Assembly (NCBI RefSeq): GCF_045287255.1
Contig: NZ_CP137142.1
Location: forward strand, 2,232,001-2,296,000
Length of the DNA: 64,000 nucleotides
Origin: Henriciella sp045287255
GTDB taxonomy: Bacteria > Pseudomonadota > Alphaproteobacteria > Caulobacterales > Hyphomonadaceae
Reading direction: 5' to 3'
In this document: positions 45,839-54,754 of the stretch, piece by piece
Layout of the letters: each line of letters begins with the position of its first letter
Numbering within the stretch: position 1 is the stretch's first letter
Program-made: the position numbers and the translations under genes
Notes under the pieces: generated by a model
What the model was told of the DNA's origin: nothing
Databases searched by the model: none
What the model saw: only the letters and a program-made list of their open reading frames with translations

Positions 45839-46093
45839 TCAGCCTGTTGCGTGCTTAGACGGTTTAGGTCTCGAATATGGTTTGTGTGCCATCTGTCCGC
45901 GATTCCTATTTTGGAAGCGTTTCAGATGTCTGTTCAGTCTGGCTGATTTCGCGCGCCTGTTTTCAAGTTCGGCCTCTAGCCGCTCAAGAATTGGCCAGTA
46001 GGCCTCCCCGTACAACTCGATAACGCGAGCGACCGTCGCCATCGCTCGTTCAATATCGTCATCAGAATAGTGGTTTGAGGGGTTCGTGATCAT
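45839..46093 (-). CDS. Small conserved-looking hypothetical protein
   Basis: An 84-residue protein: helical N-terminal half (DDDIERAMATVARVIELYGEAYWPILERLEAELE), then a strongly basic tail (ARLNRHLKRFQNRNRGQ...KPYSRPKPSKH). No family is recognised. It sits between SRAP and DUF736 on the same strand; small basic proteins of this type are common in mobile elements. It may be co-transcribed with the end of the trb operon. Confidence 0.6.
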   Translation of the reverse strand: MITNPSNHYSDDDIERAMATVARVIELYGEAYWPILERLEAELENRRAKSARLNRHLKRFQNRNRGQMAHKPYSRPKPSKHATG

Positions 46094-46110
46094 CGCGACG
46101 CTAACTAGGC

Positions 46111-46425
46111 TTAGTTGAGCTTCGCCCGGTTCCAGACCATGACGCCGGTTCCCTCGGCTTCGTTCTCGAAGAAGGCGGCGCGCATTGGACTGGCGAAGCT
46201 CGGATCATCGAGTTTTACGGAGAGGTAGGGCGTTTCGCCATCCTTGCTTTCTTCGTGCCATGCCGCGCCGAGTTCAGCCCCGCCTGCATAGAGACGAAAG
46301 TCAGGTGCGCCGTCGCTGGCTTTGTCCTTGTTGGGAACAAGCCGGGCTTTGACGTTGATGGTCATGGTGCGGATGGTGCCGGTATAGCCGCCATCCTTTG
46401 CGGTGAAGGTTCCAATCTGTGCCAT
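46111..46425 (-). CDS. DUF736 family protein
   Basis: A 104-residue protein matching DUF736: MAQIGTFT, G-x-I-x-T, LYAGGAELGAAWHE, YLSVKLDDPSFASPMRAAFF and GVMVWNR. It is a standard passenger of Tn4371-like conjugative elements, next to trb genes. Function is unknown. Confidence 0.88.
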   Translation of the reverse strand: MAQIGTFTAKDGGYTGTIRTMTINVKARLVPNKDKASDGAPDFRLYAGGAELGAAWHEESKDGETPYLSVKLDDPSFASPMRAAFFENEAEGTGVMVWNRAKLN

Positions 46426-46429
46426 GGGT

Positions 46430-46660
46430 CTAGTCTCCTTTGCTGGCGTGAAGGGCGCGGCGCGCCCGTTTGAATCCGGCGTCCCCGCCGAGAAAGCTTT
46501 CGAGCATGGCCGGGATCAGCGCTTCGGGCTTTTCCTCGTGGCCGTAGGTCTGACGGTAGATTTCTGCATAGTCGTTGAGTGCGCTTGCCAGCTCGGGATC
46601 AACCGAGAGGCTCATGCGCACGGGTGTGCGGTCGGGTAATTGTCCTAGACGAAGGGTCAT
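46430..46660 (-). CDS. DUF2274 family protein
   Basis: A 76-residue protein of the DUF2274 type: LGQLPDRTPVRMSLSVDPELASALNDYAEIYRQTYG...ALIPAMLESFLGGDAGFKRARR. The fold resembles a small ribbon/helix DNA-binding or partner protein. It commonly follows trbI in conjugative elements, and does so here with a 4-base overlap. Confidence 0.88.
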   Translation of the reverse strand: MTLRLGQLPDRTPVRMSLSVDPELASALNDYAEIYRQTYGHEEKPEALIPAMLESFLGGDAGFKRARRALHASKGD

Positions 46661-47934
46661 CGTGTAGCTCCTTGGGAATGGGGTCTGAGAATGAGATCGC
46701 GGGTTACGACCACGCGCACCGGCCAGCCAGGTCGAACTTTGATCGTAGGCTGGATGTTCAGGTTGCGGTCGACGACGCGCTGGCCAGCTTCATTCAGTGT
46801 ATCGGTAGTTCCGCGCCGGATGGCGCGTTCGATATCGCCATCGCTATCTGCGCCGAGTTCCGCGCCGATGCCGAGAATGGTGGCGAGGCCTGCAGCAATG
46901 AACACGCGGTCCCAGTGATGGTCCGTTCTATCCGTGAGACCGGCAAAGCCTTGCGCGTCTGCGCCCGGTGCGGAAATCACAATAGACGCACCATCAGGGA
47001 AAATGATCCGCTCCCATGTCACAAGTGCGCGGTCCTGGCCGAATGAGACTTCAGACTGATAGCGTCCGATCAGGCGCGCGCCTTGCGGGATGAGGAGGTA
47101 TCGTCCGGTGACGGTGTCATAGACCGGCTGGGTCACCTGCGCGACGATGGTTCCGGGCAGGTCCGAGTTGATGCCGGTGACAAGGCTGGCTGCAATCAGT
47201 GTACCTGCCATAACCTGATAGGGAGATGCCGGGTCTTCAATCCGGTGCGGATTGTAGATGTCGCTGCGCGGGGCCTCACTCGCAAAGGCGAGTTTGCGTG
47301 ATTGTAGGTTACTGTCAGGTGTTTGCCCGAACGCAGATGGCGCGCCTTGTGGCAGGGCAGCCAATGCAAGCAGTTCGGAGCCGAGATCGAGCGCCGGATC
47401 GCGATACGCTGTGGGAGCGTCTAAAGCGCTTTGGTTACTTGTTCGCGATTGCAGCTGGAAGAAGACCGGCGCTTTTGCAGCTTCTTCTGCCATGGCTGCC
47501 TCGCGTAGTCTTGCAGCGCGGGCGGCTTCATCGACGGGGTTCGGGCGGAAATCGTCTTCAAACCGCGTGACATATTCTGGTTCGATCCCATAGCTGCGTT
47601 CGGTTTCAAGCATGGTTGCGCCAAGATCGCCTGCCATAGGCGGGCCAAGGCGCGCAACGCGCTCCGACACCGGTCTGATCTCGCTATAACCGGCCGGCAA
47701 TGCCGAGAGTGCTTCGGGCTTTCTGGTATTGCTCGTATTATAGAGCTCGCGTCGGTCGGCAGGATCAGCGGCCTTCGGAGGTTTGAGGGCGATACTCATC
47801 GCGGCAAACAGGCCGAGCACGCCAAGCCCTGCGCCAACCATCAGGACTTTGCGGTTGATCCTTGTGACGGGCTTCGGGGTCTCGCGGATTTTGAGCCGCT
47901 CGGCATGTTCATCAAACGGAATAGGCTGTGACAT
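46657..47934 (-). CDS. trbI: TrbI (VirB10-like) conjugation protein
   Basis: A 425-residue VirB10-type protein that spans the envelope and couples the inner membrane to the T4SS outer core. One membrane helix lies near residue 30-50 (VLMVGAGLGVLGLFAAMSIAL), followed by a proline-rich periplasmic part. The C-terminal domain is typical: GTLIAASLVTGINSDLPG, VTQPVYDTVTGRYLLIPQGARLIGRY and ILGIGAELG. The ATG at 47934 (MSQPIPFDEH) is chosen; a longer frame starts in trbG with no family match. Confidence 0.93.
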   Translation of the reverse strand: MSQPIPFDEHAERLKIRETPKPVTRINRKVLMVGAGLGVLGLFAAMSIALKPPKAADPADRRELYNTSNTRKPEALSALPAGYSEIRPVSERVARLGPPMAGDLGATMLETERSYGIEPEYVTRFEDDFRPNPVDEAARAARLREAAMAEEAAKAPVFFQLQSRTSNQSALDAPTAYRDPALDLGSELLALAALPQGAPSAFGQTPDSNLQSRKLAFASEAPRSDIYNPHRIEDPASPYQVMAGTLIAASLVTGINSDLPGTIVAQVTQPVYDTVTGRYLLIPQGARLIGRYQSEVSFGQDRALVTWERIIFPDGASIVISAPGADAQGFAGLTDRTDHHWDRVFIAAGLATILGIGAELGADSDGDIERAIRRGTTDTLNEAGQRVVDRNLNIQPTIKVRPGWPVRVVVTRDLILRPHSQGATR

Positions 47935-47938
47935 GGAT

Positions 47939-48985
47939 CTAGCCCCCGAAGATGGCGGCAAGGCCTGAACGCCGCTGACCTTTGGAGATGCGCACGACGG
48001 TCTGATTTTTCTCTCCAATCCGGAGCTCGGCAGCGCGGAAGAGACGATCGACCACGTAGTAGTTGCCACGTATCCGATAGTTGACGAGTTCGGCGTCGCC
48101 ATCTTCGCCGAGGACGAACAGCGGCGGCATGTCGGTTGTCGCAATGTCTTCGGGCATCTGGATAAAGACCTGACGACCGTCATCGAACACGCGGACGGGT
48201 TTCCAGTCCGGGCTGTCGCCAGTCATGCGGTAGTCGAAATCGAGACCTTCCAGCGTGAGCCCGCGTTCAATCGAGTTGGCTTCACGGGTAACCGCGCGGG
48301 TGTTGCGACTGGTCAGTTCCGCAAGTTCGTCCCTAGGGTAGCGCCAGGACAGCGCGGCCATGTAGCCGCCATCCGTGCTTTCCAGTTCCAGATGATAGGT
48401 CCGCCGATCGGTGGCGATCATGAGATTTGTGCGGATGCCGGAGGAGATGGGTTTGACCAGAACATGGGCGCGGGCGGTATTTCCTGAGCCGGACAGCGTA
48501 TCGCCGACGACCCAGCGGACCGTATCGCCTGCAGAGACCGAGACGAGTTCTTCCCCCGGCTGCAGGGCAATGTCGCTAACCTGTCCCGGGCTGGCATAAA
48601 GCCGGTACAGCGCGCCTTCGGTATAGGGATACACCTGAATGGCGTTCACATAGCCATCAACAGAGGGTTCGATCAGAGCACTGGTGCGGCCTTGCCGGAT
48701 GGTCTCGGATGGCGATTGGCCGGGCGTGCTGACGGTGCGCCGTGTATAGGTTCGTGTAATGCTGCCATCCGGGTTTGTGGTGACACGTGCACCAATCGGC
48801 ATCATCTGGCCGGGCAATGGCAGCGGGACTGCGGTCTCGACAATCTCGACAGGGCGCTCTGTGTCTTCGGTGATCGCGATGGCTGCCTGAAACGCGGTTT
48901 CATCTATCGGCGGCAGGCTGGTGTCTGTTGTGGCGCAAGCCGTGGTCAGCGCGAGCGCGGATGCGGTGAGAAGGATACGGATCAT
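47939..48985 (-). CDS. trbG: TrbG (VirB9-like) outer-membrane core protein
   Basis: A 348-residue exported VirB9 homologue. The signal peptide has a lipobox-like TTAC (residue 17). VirB9 domains include VNAIQVYPYTEGALYRLYASPGQVSDIALQPGEELVSV and the C-terminal VFDDGRQVFIQMPEDI and NYRIRGNYYVVDRLFRAAELRIG. It overlaps trbF by 4 bases and precedes trbI by 4 bases. Confidence 0.93.
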   Translation of the reverse strand: MIRILLTASALALTTACATTDTSLPPIDETAFQAAIAITEDTERPVEIVETAVPLPLPGQMMPIGARVTTNPDGSITRTYTRRTVSTPGQSPSETIRQGRTSALIEPSVDGYVNAIQVYPYTEGALYRLYASPGQVSDIALQPGEELVSVSAGDTVRWVVGDTLSGSGNTARAHVLVKPISSGIRTNLMIATDRRTYHLELESTDGGYMAALSWRYPRDELAELTSRNTRAVTREANSIERGLTLEGLDFDYRMTGDSPDWKPVRVFDDGRQVFIQMPEDIATTDMPPLFVLGEDGDAELVNYRIRGNYYVVDRLFRAAELRIGEKNQTVVRISKGQRRSGLAAIFGG

Positions 48986-49680
48986 TGGGAGTCTCCTGTG
49001 ACAAGGTCCTGACCCCAGTTGAGGGCGTGGACATAAAGGCCGAGCGGATTGGCACGCAGGGTCGCTGCGTCCGTCGGCGGCTGGGTGATGATGGTGAAAT
49101 TGCCAGTGAACCTTTGGGCCCGGACCAGCGCGCCATTCTCATAGGTTTTCTCGAGCCAGCGGGCCTGGAAGCTGTCATCAGAGACGCGCACAACGCTGAC
49201 CACATCCACGGTGCGGGATTTGCGACCGACATCGGCGAAGGGATCATTGGCCGAGGCGTATTCGTTGAGCGTCGTTGCGGCGCGATCGGTGACAAAGTCA
49301 TAGGCTCGCAGCCAGTTCTCGCGCACCACGACAGGATCGATGCTGAGGCCTCTCACATGCTCGATAAAGTTTGCTAGGTGATGCGCGATCTGCGCATCAT
49401 TGGCTGTGTAGCGTTCGGTAGCCGGCGCAACGGCGCGGGCGGCACCTGTCTCGTCAACTTCGACCACATAGGGCGTGACGGTGGATTGCATGCTCCGCCA
49501 GACCAGTGCGCCCGAGGTCGCAAAGCAAAGCCCGAGACAGCCAATGGCCATCAACCGCCAGTTTTTCGCCTGCACGCGGGCAGAGCCGATTCTATCGTCC
49601 CAGATTTGACCTGCCCTCTGATAAGGCGTTTCAGGAAACGGGCTCTGCCCATAGCTTGCAGAAGATCGTTTGAAGATCAT
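48982..49680 (-). CDS. trbF: TrbF (VirB8-like) conjugation protein
   Basis: A 232-residue inner-membrane VirB8-type protein. A cytoplasmic N-terminus (TPYQRAGQIWDDRIGSARVQAKNW) is followed by one helix (LMAIGCLGLCFATSGALVW) and the NTF2-like periplasmic domain (AQIAHHLANFIEHVRGLSIDPVVVRENW). It ends with ANPLGLYVHALNWGQDL, as TrbF does. It lies in the trb operon between trbL and trbG. Confidence 0.92.
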   Translation of the reverse strand: MIFKRSSASYGQSPFPETPYQRAGQIWDDRIGSARVQAKNWRLMAIGCLGLCFATSGALVWRSMQSTVTPYVVEVDETGAARAVAPATERYTANDAQIAHHLANFIEHVRGLSIDPVVVRENWLRAYDFVTDRAATTLNEYASANDPFADVGRKSRTVDVVSVVRVSDDSFQARWLEKTYENGALVRAQRFTGNFTIITQPPTDAATLRANPLGLYVHALNWGQDLVTGDSQ

Positions 49681-49682
49681 GG

Positions 49683-50993
49683 CTAGTCATCCTTGTCAGT
49701 GAGGTGTGGGGCAGCGCCGGACGAGCCGCGATCGCCATCGCGCAAGCTATGGGCGGCCATCTGTCCGGCCTGGCTGATATTTTGACGGGCCTGCATCCGG
49801 CGTGCCCAGCTTGGGCTCTGGTTGGGGGGCTCATTCGGGTTTGGCGTGTCGCCGGAACTCGAACCGCCTGTGGCTTGCCATGCCCCTTGGCTGCCCTGGC
49901 TGTAAGCGGCTTTAAGAGACTGCATCGGCTTGCCAGCGGTTCGGGCGATGGCATCACCGCCTGCGCGCGCAACACCTGCTATGCCTGCAGCAATGCCGCT
50001 TGGGCCGCTTTTGCCGGAAGCGACTGATCCGAGCGTGTAAGAGGTCCGCGCGGCGCCTGCCATTGAGGCACCTGCTTTGACGGCGCTCGACGCGCCGCTT
50101 GCAGCTGCGCCAATTGTGGCCCGTCCGCCAGCTCCGGCCATATAGGTCCCGGCGGCGGCCCCGGCGGCTGCACCCGCCGCTGAGCCTGCGCCAAGTTGCG
50201 GCGCGCCGGTGATCAGCCCGCTTGCAATGCCCGGCGCGAAGATGCCCATCCAGAAGAAGACGATGGCGGCAAGCACTGTGCCCATGACTTGCGCGAGCGT
50301 GACATCATCGCCAGTGCGGAACGCCTCGGTCACAGATCCGAAAAGCGTCGAACCAATGCCGATAATGACGGCAAGCACCATGAGCTTGATGCCTGATGTG
50401 ATGACATTGCCGAGGACGCGCTCGGCGAGGAAGGAAGTTTTGTTCCAAAGCGCAAAAGGTACGAGCACGAACCCGGCCAGCGTGGTCAGCTTGAACTCCA
50501 AGATCGTGATGAAGAGCTGCACGGCCAGCACGAAGAAGGCCACCATAATTATGGCCCAGGCCACGAACATGACCGCGATCATGATGAAGTTATGAAAGAA
50601 AGAGATCGGCCCCAGCATGTCACTGATCTCTTCAAGCAGGGGCTGGGCGGCCTCAAAGCCAACGCTTGCGATATAGCCCGGACGTAAGAGGTCCGCTGCT
50701 GTCATCGTACTGCCACCGGCTTTTATGCCGAGTTCGGCAAAACTGTCGAACACGATCCCGGCGAGCAGCGCGAAATTGCCGATGATGAAGGCAAAGAAGC
50801 CGACATAGAGGACTTTCTTCAAGAGGCTTGCGATCACGTCATTGTTCTGGCTGAGCGCCCAGAACAGGCCCGCAAGCGTAATGTCGATGGCGATCAGCGT
50901 GGTCGTGAGATAGGCGACGTCGCCCGCCAGCAAGCCGAACCCGCTATCAATGTACCGGATAAAGGTATCCAGGAAGGTGTCGATCACGTCCAT
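49683..50993 (-). CDS. trbL: TrbL (VirB6-like) polytopic conjugation protein
   Basis: A 436-residue multi-spanning protein with about six helices in the first 270 residues (for example DVAYLTTTLIAIDITLAGLFWAL and LLKKVLYVGFFAFIIGNFALLAG). A low-complexity Ala/Gly-rich tail follows (AGSAAGAAAGAAAGTYMAGAGG), ending in a Gln/Ser-rich region. This is the TrbL layout. The start abuts the trbJ stop, with a 1-base overlap. Confidence 0.92.
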   Translation of the reverse strand: MDVIDTFLDTFIRYIDSGFGLLAGDVAYLTTTLIAIDITLAGLFWALSQNNDVIASLLKKVLYVGFFAFIIGNFALLAGIVFDSFAELGIKAGGSTMTAADLLRPGYIASVGFEAAQPLLEEISDMLGPISFFHNFIMIAVMFVAWAIIMVAFFVLAVQLFITILEFKLTTLAGFVLVPFALWNKTSFLAERVLGNVITSGIKLMVLAVIIGIGSTLFGSVTEAFRTGDDVTLAQVMGTVLAAIVFFWMGIFAPGIASGLITGAPQLGAGSAAGAAAGAAAGTYMAGAGGRATIGAAASGASSAVKAGASMAGAARTSYTLGSVASGKSGPSGIAAGIAGVARAGGDAIARTAGKPMQSLKAAYSQGSQGAWQATGGSSSGDTPNPNEPPNQSPSWARRMQARQNISQAGQMAAHSLRDGDRGSSGAAPHLTDKDD

Positions 50994-51697
50994 TAGTCGC
51001 TAGCCCCCAGGAAGCTGCGCGTGCGGGCGCGGCCACGTTCGGCCTCGGCGAGCTCTCTCGCACGTTCCAGAGCCTCGGCGCGGTAGTGAGAGGCCATCAT
51101 GCTTTCGATCTGCATGAGCTGCTGGGTTTGCAGGGCTTCAATCTGGTTGCCTGCCTGCACCGCCTGAAGATTACCGACGGCGGACTGGCTCGACCCGATC
51201 AGGCGGTCCAGCGCTTCGCTATCAGCGCGCGCGCTTGAAACGACCGCTGCCGTGACCTGCAGGCTTTCACGATAGGCCGTGCGGGACTGTTTCCAGCGCG
51301 TGCGAGCCTGTTCGACAAGCACTTCATTTTCCGGCGGGTTTTCGCCATAGGATTCTGGATAGATCTCTTCATAGTCGCGCTCGATCTCTTCGACTTTATA
51401 GCCGATGCCTTCCGCTTCCCGCATCAAGTCCTCGATGCGCTGCATGCGGCGAAGAATGTCGTCTGCGATAGAGTCGGGCAGCGTTTCGAGATCGCGGGCC
51501 ATGTTTTCCAGCATGGCGATCTCGTTGGTCAGTTGCCGGATCTGCTGGTTCACCTGTTGGAGCGAGCGGATCGCCTGGTAGATGTTCTGGATGTGATTGG
51601 CAGGATCATAGACTGCGACCTGCGCCATAGCGGGAGGTGGCAGGATGGCGCTGACAGGAAGGGCGCAGAGCGCGACCAATGTGAAAAGGCGTTTCAT
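50993..51697 (-). CDS. trbJ: TrbJ (VirB5-like) conjugation protein
   Basis: A 234-residue exported, mainly helical protein. The signal peptide is LFTLVALCALPVSAILPPPAMAQ. The mature start VYDPANHIQNIYQAIRSLQQVNQQIRQLTNEIAMLENMARDL is the TrbJ signature with coiled-coil character. It is thought to sit at the pilus tip. It follows trbE by 11 bases. No trbK entry-exclusion gene is seen after it. Confidence 0.92.
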   Translation of the reverse strand: MKRLFTLVALCALPVSAILPPPAMAQVAVYDPANHIQNIYQAIRSLQQVNQQIRQLTNEIAMLENMARDLETLPDSIADDILRRMQRIEDLMREAEGIGYKVEEIERDYEEIYPESYGENPPENEVLVEQARTRWKQSRTAYRESLQVTAAVVSSARADSEALDRLIGSSQSAVGNLQAVQAGNQIEALQTQQLMQIESMMASHYRAEALERARELAEAERGRARTRSFLGASD

Positions 51698-51708
51698 GGG
51701 GTCTGCTC

Positions 51709-54174
51709 CTATTCTGCAGCGATGGTGAAAGCGGGCGGGATATCTGGCGCGGTCTTGCTGGCTCCGCCGGGCCAGCGGGCAAGCAGTTCTGCGGCCCAGC
51801 GTAGGCCCTTGGCGTGCAGGAAGGTCTCGGCAAAATCTTGCGGCTCTGCTTCAGCGAGTGTTTTATTTATTCGCTCCTGATCGACTGGGCCGGACGCACC
51901 GCAAATCGCGAGCGCTATAGGACCTAGGCCCAGATCGAAGACGCGCGCCCCGAGTGGCGACTGGTAATAATAGTCGCGCTTTGGCGTGGCCCGGCTGATC
52001 AATTCGATCTGGCGGGCATTGAGTCCGAACCGCTGATAGGTCTCTTTGGACTGGGGTTCCTGTGCGCGCTCGTTCGGCAGGAAGATGCGGGTTGGGCAGG
52101 ATTCGACGAGTGCAGGCGCGATGGAAGAGTTCGCGATGTCGGCCAGGCTCTGGGTCGCGAACACGACGGACACGTTCGTCTTGCGCAGGGTCTTCAGCCA
52201 TTCGCGAATACGTGCCGCGAACATCGGCTCATCAAGGAAGAGCCAGGCTTCATCGAGGATGAGGAGCGTTGGGCGACCGTCGAAGCGCGCTTCAAGCCGG
52301 TGAAAGAGATAGGTGATGACCGGGGCGACAGCCCCTTTGGCGTGCATCAGCTCTTCCATCTCGAAGCAGACGGAGCCGGCAAGGTTTAGGCTCTCCTGAT
52401 CGGCATCGAGAAGCCGCCCATGTGGGCCTTCCAGTGTGAACGGGTGCAGCGCGGATTTGAGGGTCTCGTCCTGCAGCATCAGGCTGAGGCCTGTCAGCGT
52501 GCGTTCGGCTTCTGGGGCGCTTGCGAGAGACTGTATGGCTTCCCAGAGCCGCGCTTTAAGGTCCGGCGTCATCTGGGTGCCTTCATTGGTGCAAAGCCCG
52601 GCGATCCAGTCGGCGGCAAAGCTTGCGCCTGTCTCTGTGTCGATGTCTTTCAGCGGTTGGAGGCTTGGCGCATTGCTGCCGCCAAGATCAATATGCGCAC
52701 CGCCCATGCAAAGCGTCGCCGCGCGGGCGGACCGCCCCTTGTCGAAGAGGAAGACCTGAGCGCCCTCGTAGCGCTTCCATTGTAGGGCGAGCAGAGAGAG
52801 GAGCACGGACTTGCCTGCACCCGTCGGGCCGACAACGAGCGTATGGCCGACATCTCCGATGTGGAGGTTCAGGCGGAAGGGTGTTGTCCCATCTGTCTGC
52901 GCCTGAACAAGCGCGGGAGCATTGAGATGGCGGTTTGTTTCCTCGCCTGCCCAGACCGCCGAGAGCGGCACCATGTGGGCAAGGTTCAGCGTGTGCAGAA
53001 TGGGCTGGCGGACATTGGCATACGGATGGCCGGGCAATGAACCCAGCCAGGCATCGACGGCGTTCAGGGTTTCCTTGATTGCCGTGAAGCCGCGGCCATT
53101 GATGATGCGTTCGGCGATGCGGATGTGCTCTTCTACGGTGCGCCGGTCCGGGTCCGCGACGGTGATGGTCGTGGTCACGTAACCGTAGGAAACAAGGTCG
53201 CTCCCAAGTTCTTGCAGTGCCGCATCGGCATCGGCCGCTTTGTTGTCTGCGTCATTGTCGACGAGGGCTGCCTGTTCATTGAACATCGTTTCGCGCAGGA
53301 CCGCGCCGATCGACTTGCGCTTGGCGAACCAGTGACGGCGTTTTTTGCCGAGGACTTTTTCGGCTTCGGCCTTGTCCATCGCAATGAAGCGCGTCGCCCA
53401 GCGATAGGCGAAGCCCTGACGGTTAAGCTCATCCAGAATGCCGGGCAGCGTTGAGGCTGGAAAACCGAGAATGGTCAGCGTGCGTAGATGCGCTTCTCCA
53501 ATCATGGGTTCGAGACCGCCTGCAAAAGGCTCATCTGCGAGCACGGCGTCGAGGAAGACAGGGAGCTCGGGCGTCACGACCGGATGCCGCTTGGTCGAGA
53601 TCGTCGAATGCAGATAGGTTAGCGTCTCATCGTCGGAGAGCTTTGCGATCTCTGCGAGGCAAGTGGACAAAAGATCGAAGACCCTGTTGGCATGTTGCTG
53701 GAACGTTTCCAGCCGATGACGCCAGGTCGCGGCGTCTTCGGTCTCGGCGCGTTGGATCAGGGCCTTCTCGGCGCGGCCCGTGGCATCGGCGGGTGGTAGC
53801 CAAAGCAGGGTCAGATAGTAGGCACTTTCAAAGCGGGTGCCGGACTCTTCGGACTGTAATCCGCGTTCCTGATCGATCAGCCAGGTCAAGGCATCGGGGA
53901 ACTCACTTTCAGGATAATCATGCACCTCATGGCGCTGCGCTTCGAAGAAAAGTGCCCAACCAGATCCGAAGCGGCGCAGGACATTATTGACCCGGGCCAT
54001 GACGGAGACGAGTTCCTCTTCGGTGGAGCTTTCAAGGTCCGGCCCGCGATAACGAAACGTGGTCTGGAACGAGCCGTCCTTGTTCAGGACAACACCCGGT
54101 GCGACGAGACAGGCCCAGGGGAGATAGTCCGCCAGAAGCTTTGGCGTATCTGCGTATTCCTTCAGGTTCAGCAT
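51709..54174 (-). CDS. trbE: TrbE (VirB4-like) conjugation ATPase
   Basis: An 821-residue VirB4-type ATPase that powers T4SS assembly. The Walker A motif is VGPTGAGK455SVL and the Walker B is LLILDEAWLFLDE. The N-terminal part includes YADTPKLLADYLPWACLVAPGVVLNKDGSFQTTFRYRG, the TrbE start. It has the late Q-rich ATQSLADIANSSIAPALVESCPTRIFLPN. It overlaps trbD by 7 bases. Confidence 0.95.
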   Translation of the reverse strand: MLNLKEYADTPKLLADYLPWACLVAPGVVLNKDGSFQTTFRYRGPDLESSTEEELVSVMARVNNVLRRFGSGWALFFEAQRHEVHDYPESEFPDALTWLIDQERGLQSEESGTRFESAYYLTLLWLPPADATGRAEKALIQRAETEDAATWRHRLETFQQHANRVFDLLSTCLAEIAKLSDDETLTYLHSTISTKRHPVVTPELPVFLDAVLADEPFAGGLEPMIGEAHLRTLTILGFPASTLPGILDELNRQGFAYRWATRFIAMDKAEAEKVLGKKRRHWFAKRKSIGAVLRETMFNEQAALVDNDADNKAADADAALQELGSDLVSYGYVTTTITVADPDRRTVEEHIRIAERIINGRGFTAIKETLNAVDAWLGSLPGHPYANVRQPILHTLNLAHMVPLSAVWAGEETNRHLNAPALVQAQTDGTTPFRLNLHIGDVGHTLVVGPTGAGKSVLLSLLALQWKRYEGAQVFLFDKGRSARAATLCMGGAHIDLGGSNAPSLQPLKDIDTETGASFAADWIAGLCTNEGTQMTPDLKARLWEAIQSLASAPEAERTLTGLSLMLQDETLKSALHPFTLEGPHGRLLDADQESLNLAGSVCFEMEELMHAKGAVAPVITYLFHRLEARFDGRPTLLILDEAWLFLDEPMFAARIREWLKTLRKTNVSVVFATQSLADIANSSIAPALVESCPTRIFLPNERAQEPQSKETYQRFGLNARQIELISRATPKRDYYYQSPLGARVFDLGLGPIALAICGASGPVDQERINKTLAEAEPQDFAETFLHAKGLRWAAELLARWPGGASKTAPDIPPAFTIAAE

Positions 54175-54422
54175 GTCAGATGCTCCTTGTGGCGGGTCGA
54201 ACGGCTGGCAACCGCCATGAAATCTGGGTCGCTCCGCGCCATGAACACGGCTGCCGAATGCCCAAGGACCCAGAGCATGAGCCCCGGTATCCAGAGCTGG
54301 AGGCCAAGGCCAACGGCTGCCGCGAGTGTCCCGATAGCGATGGCGGCCGTGCGCGGCGCACCTGCCATCAGGATCGGCTCGGTCAGTGACCGGTGGAGCG
54401 GGATTTCATAGCCGTCGGCCAT
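54168..54422 (-). CDS. trbD: TrbD (VirB3-like) conjugation protein
   Basis: An 84-residue VirB3-type membrane protein: GYEIPLHRSLTEPILMAGAPR, then helices AAIAIGTLAAAVGLGLQLWIPGLMLWVLG, then FMARSDPDFM. The ATG at 54422 shares its A with the trbC stop. A longer frame opens at 54776 but overlaps trbC and is not family-like. It is small but clear. Confidence 0.9.
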   Translation of the reverse strand: MADGYEIPLHRSLTEPILMAGAPRTAAIAIGTLAAAVGLGLQLWIPGLMLWVLGHSAAVFMARSDPDFMAVASRSTRHKEHLTC

Positions 54423-54754
54423 TAGATCAGCGCTCCGCCGCCGAATGAGAAAAAGGTCAGGAAGAAGCTTGTGGCCGCGAAGGCAATCGAGAGGCCGAAC
54501 ACGATCTGGATCAGCTTGCGCATACCGCCCGAGGTTTCGCCGAAAGCCAGGGTGAGGCCGGTCAGGGTAATGATGATCACGGCTACGATGCGAGCAACAG
54601 GGCCTTCTATCGAGGTCAGGATTTGATCCAGTGGACCTTCCCAGGGCATCCCTGAGCCTGCAGCATGGGCGGGACCTGCAAGCATAAGGCCGATGCCGAT
54701 TGCGGCTGCGATTTGAATAGATCGGTTTGAAGTTTTCAGGGGAGTTGTGGACAT
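54422..54754 (-). CDS. trbC: TrbC (VirB2-like) pilin
   Basis: A 110-residue prepilin. A long signal peptide (IQIAAAIGIGLMLAGPAHAAG) ends at AHA-A. The mature part has two helices (IVAVIIITLTGLTLAFG and LIQIVFGLSIAFAATSFFLTFF) with the connecting GETSGGMRK, as in VirB2/TrbC pilins. It overlaps trbB by 19 bases. Confidence 0.92.
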   Translation of the reverse strand: MSTTPLKTSNRSIQIAAAIGIGLMLAGPAHAAGSGMPWEGPLDQILTSIEGPVARIVAVIIITLTGLTLAFGETSGGMRKLIQIVFGLSIAFAATSFFLTFFSFGGGALI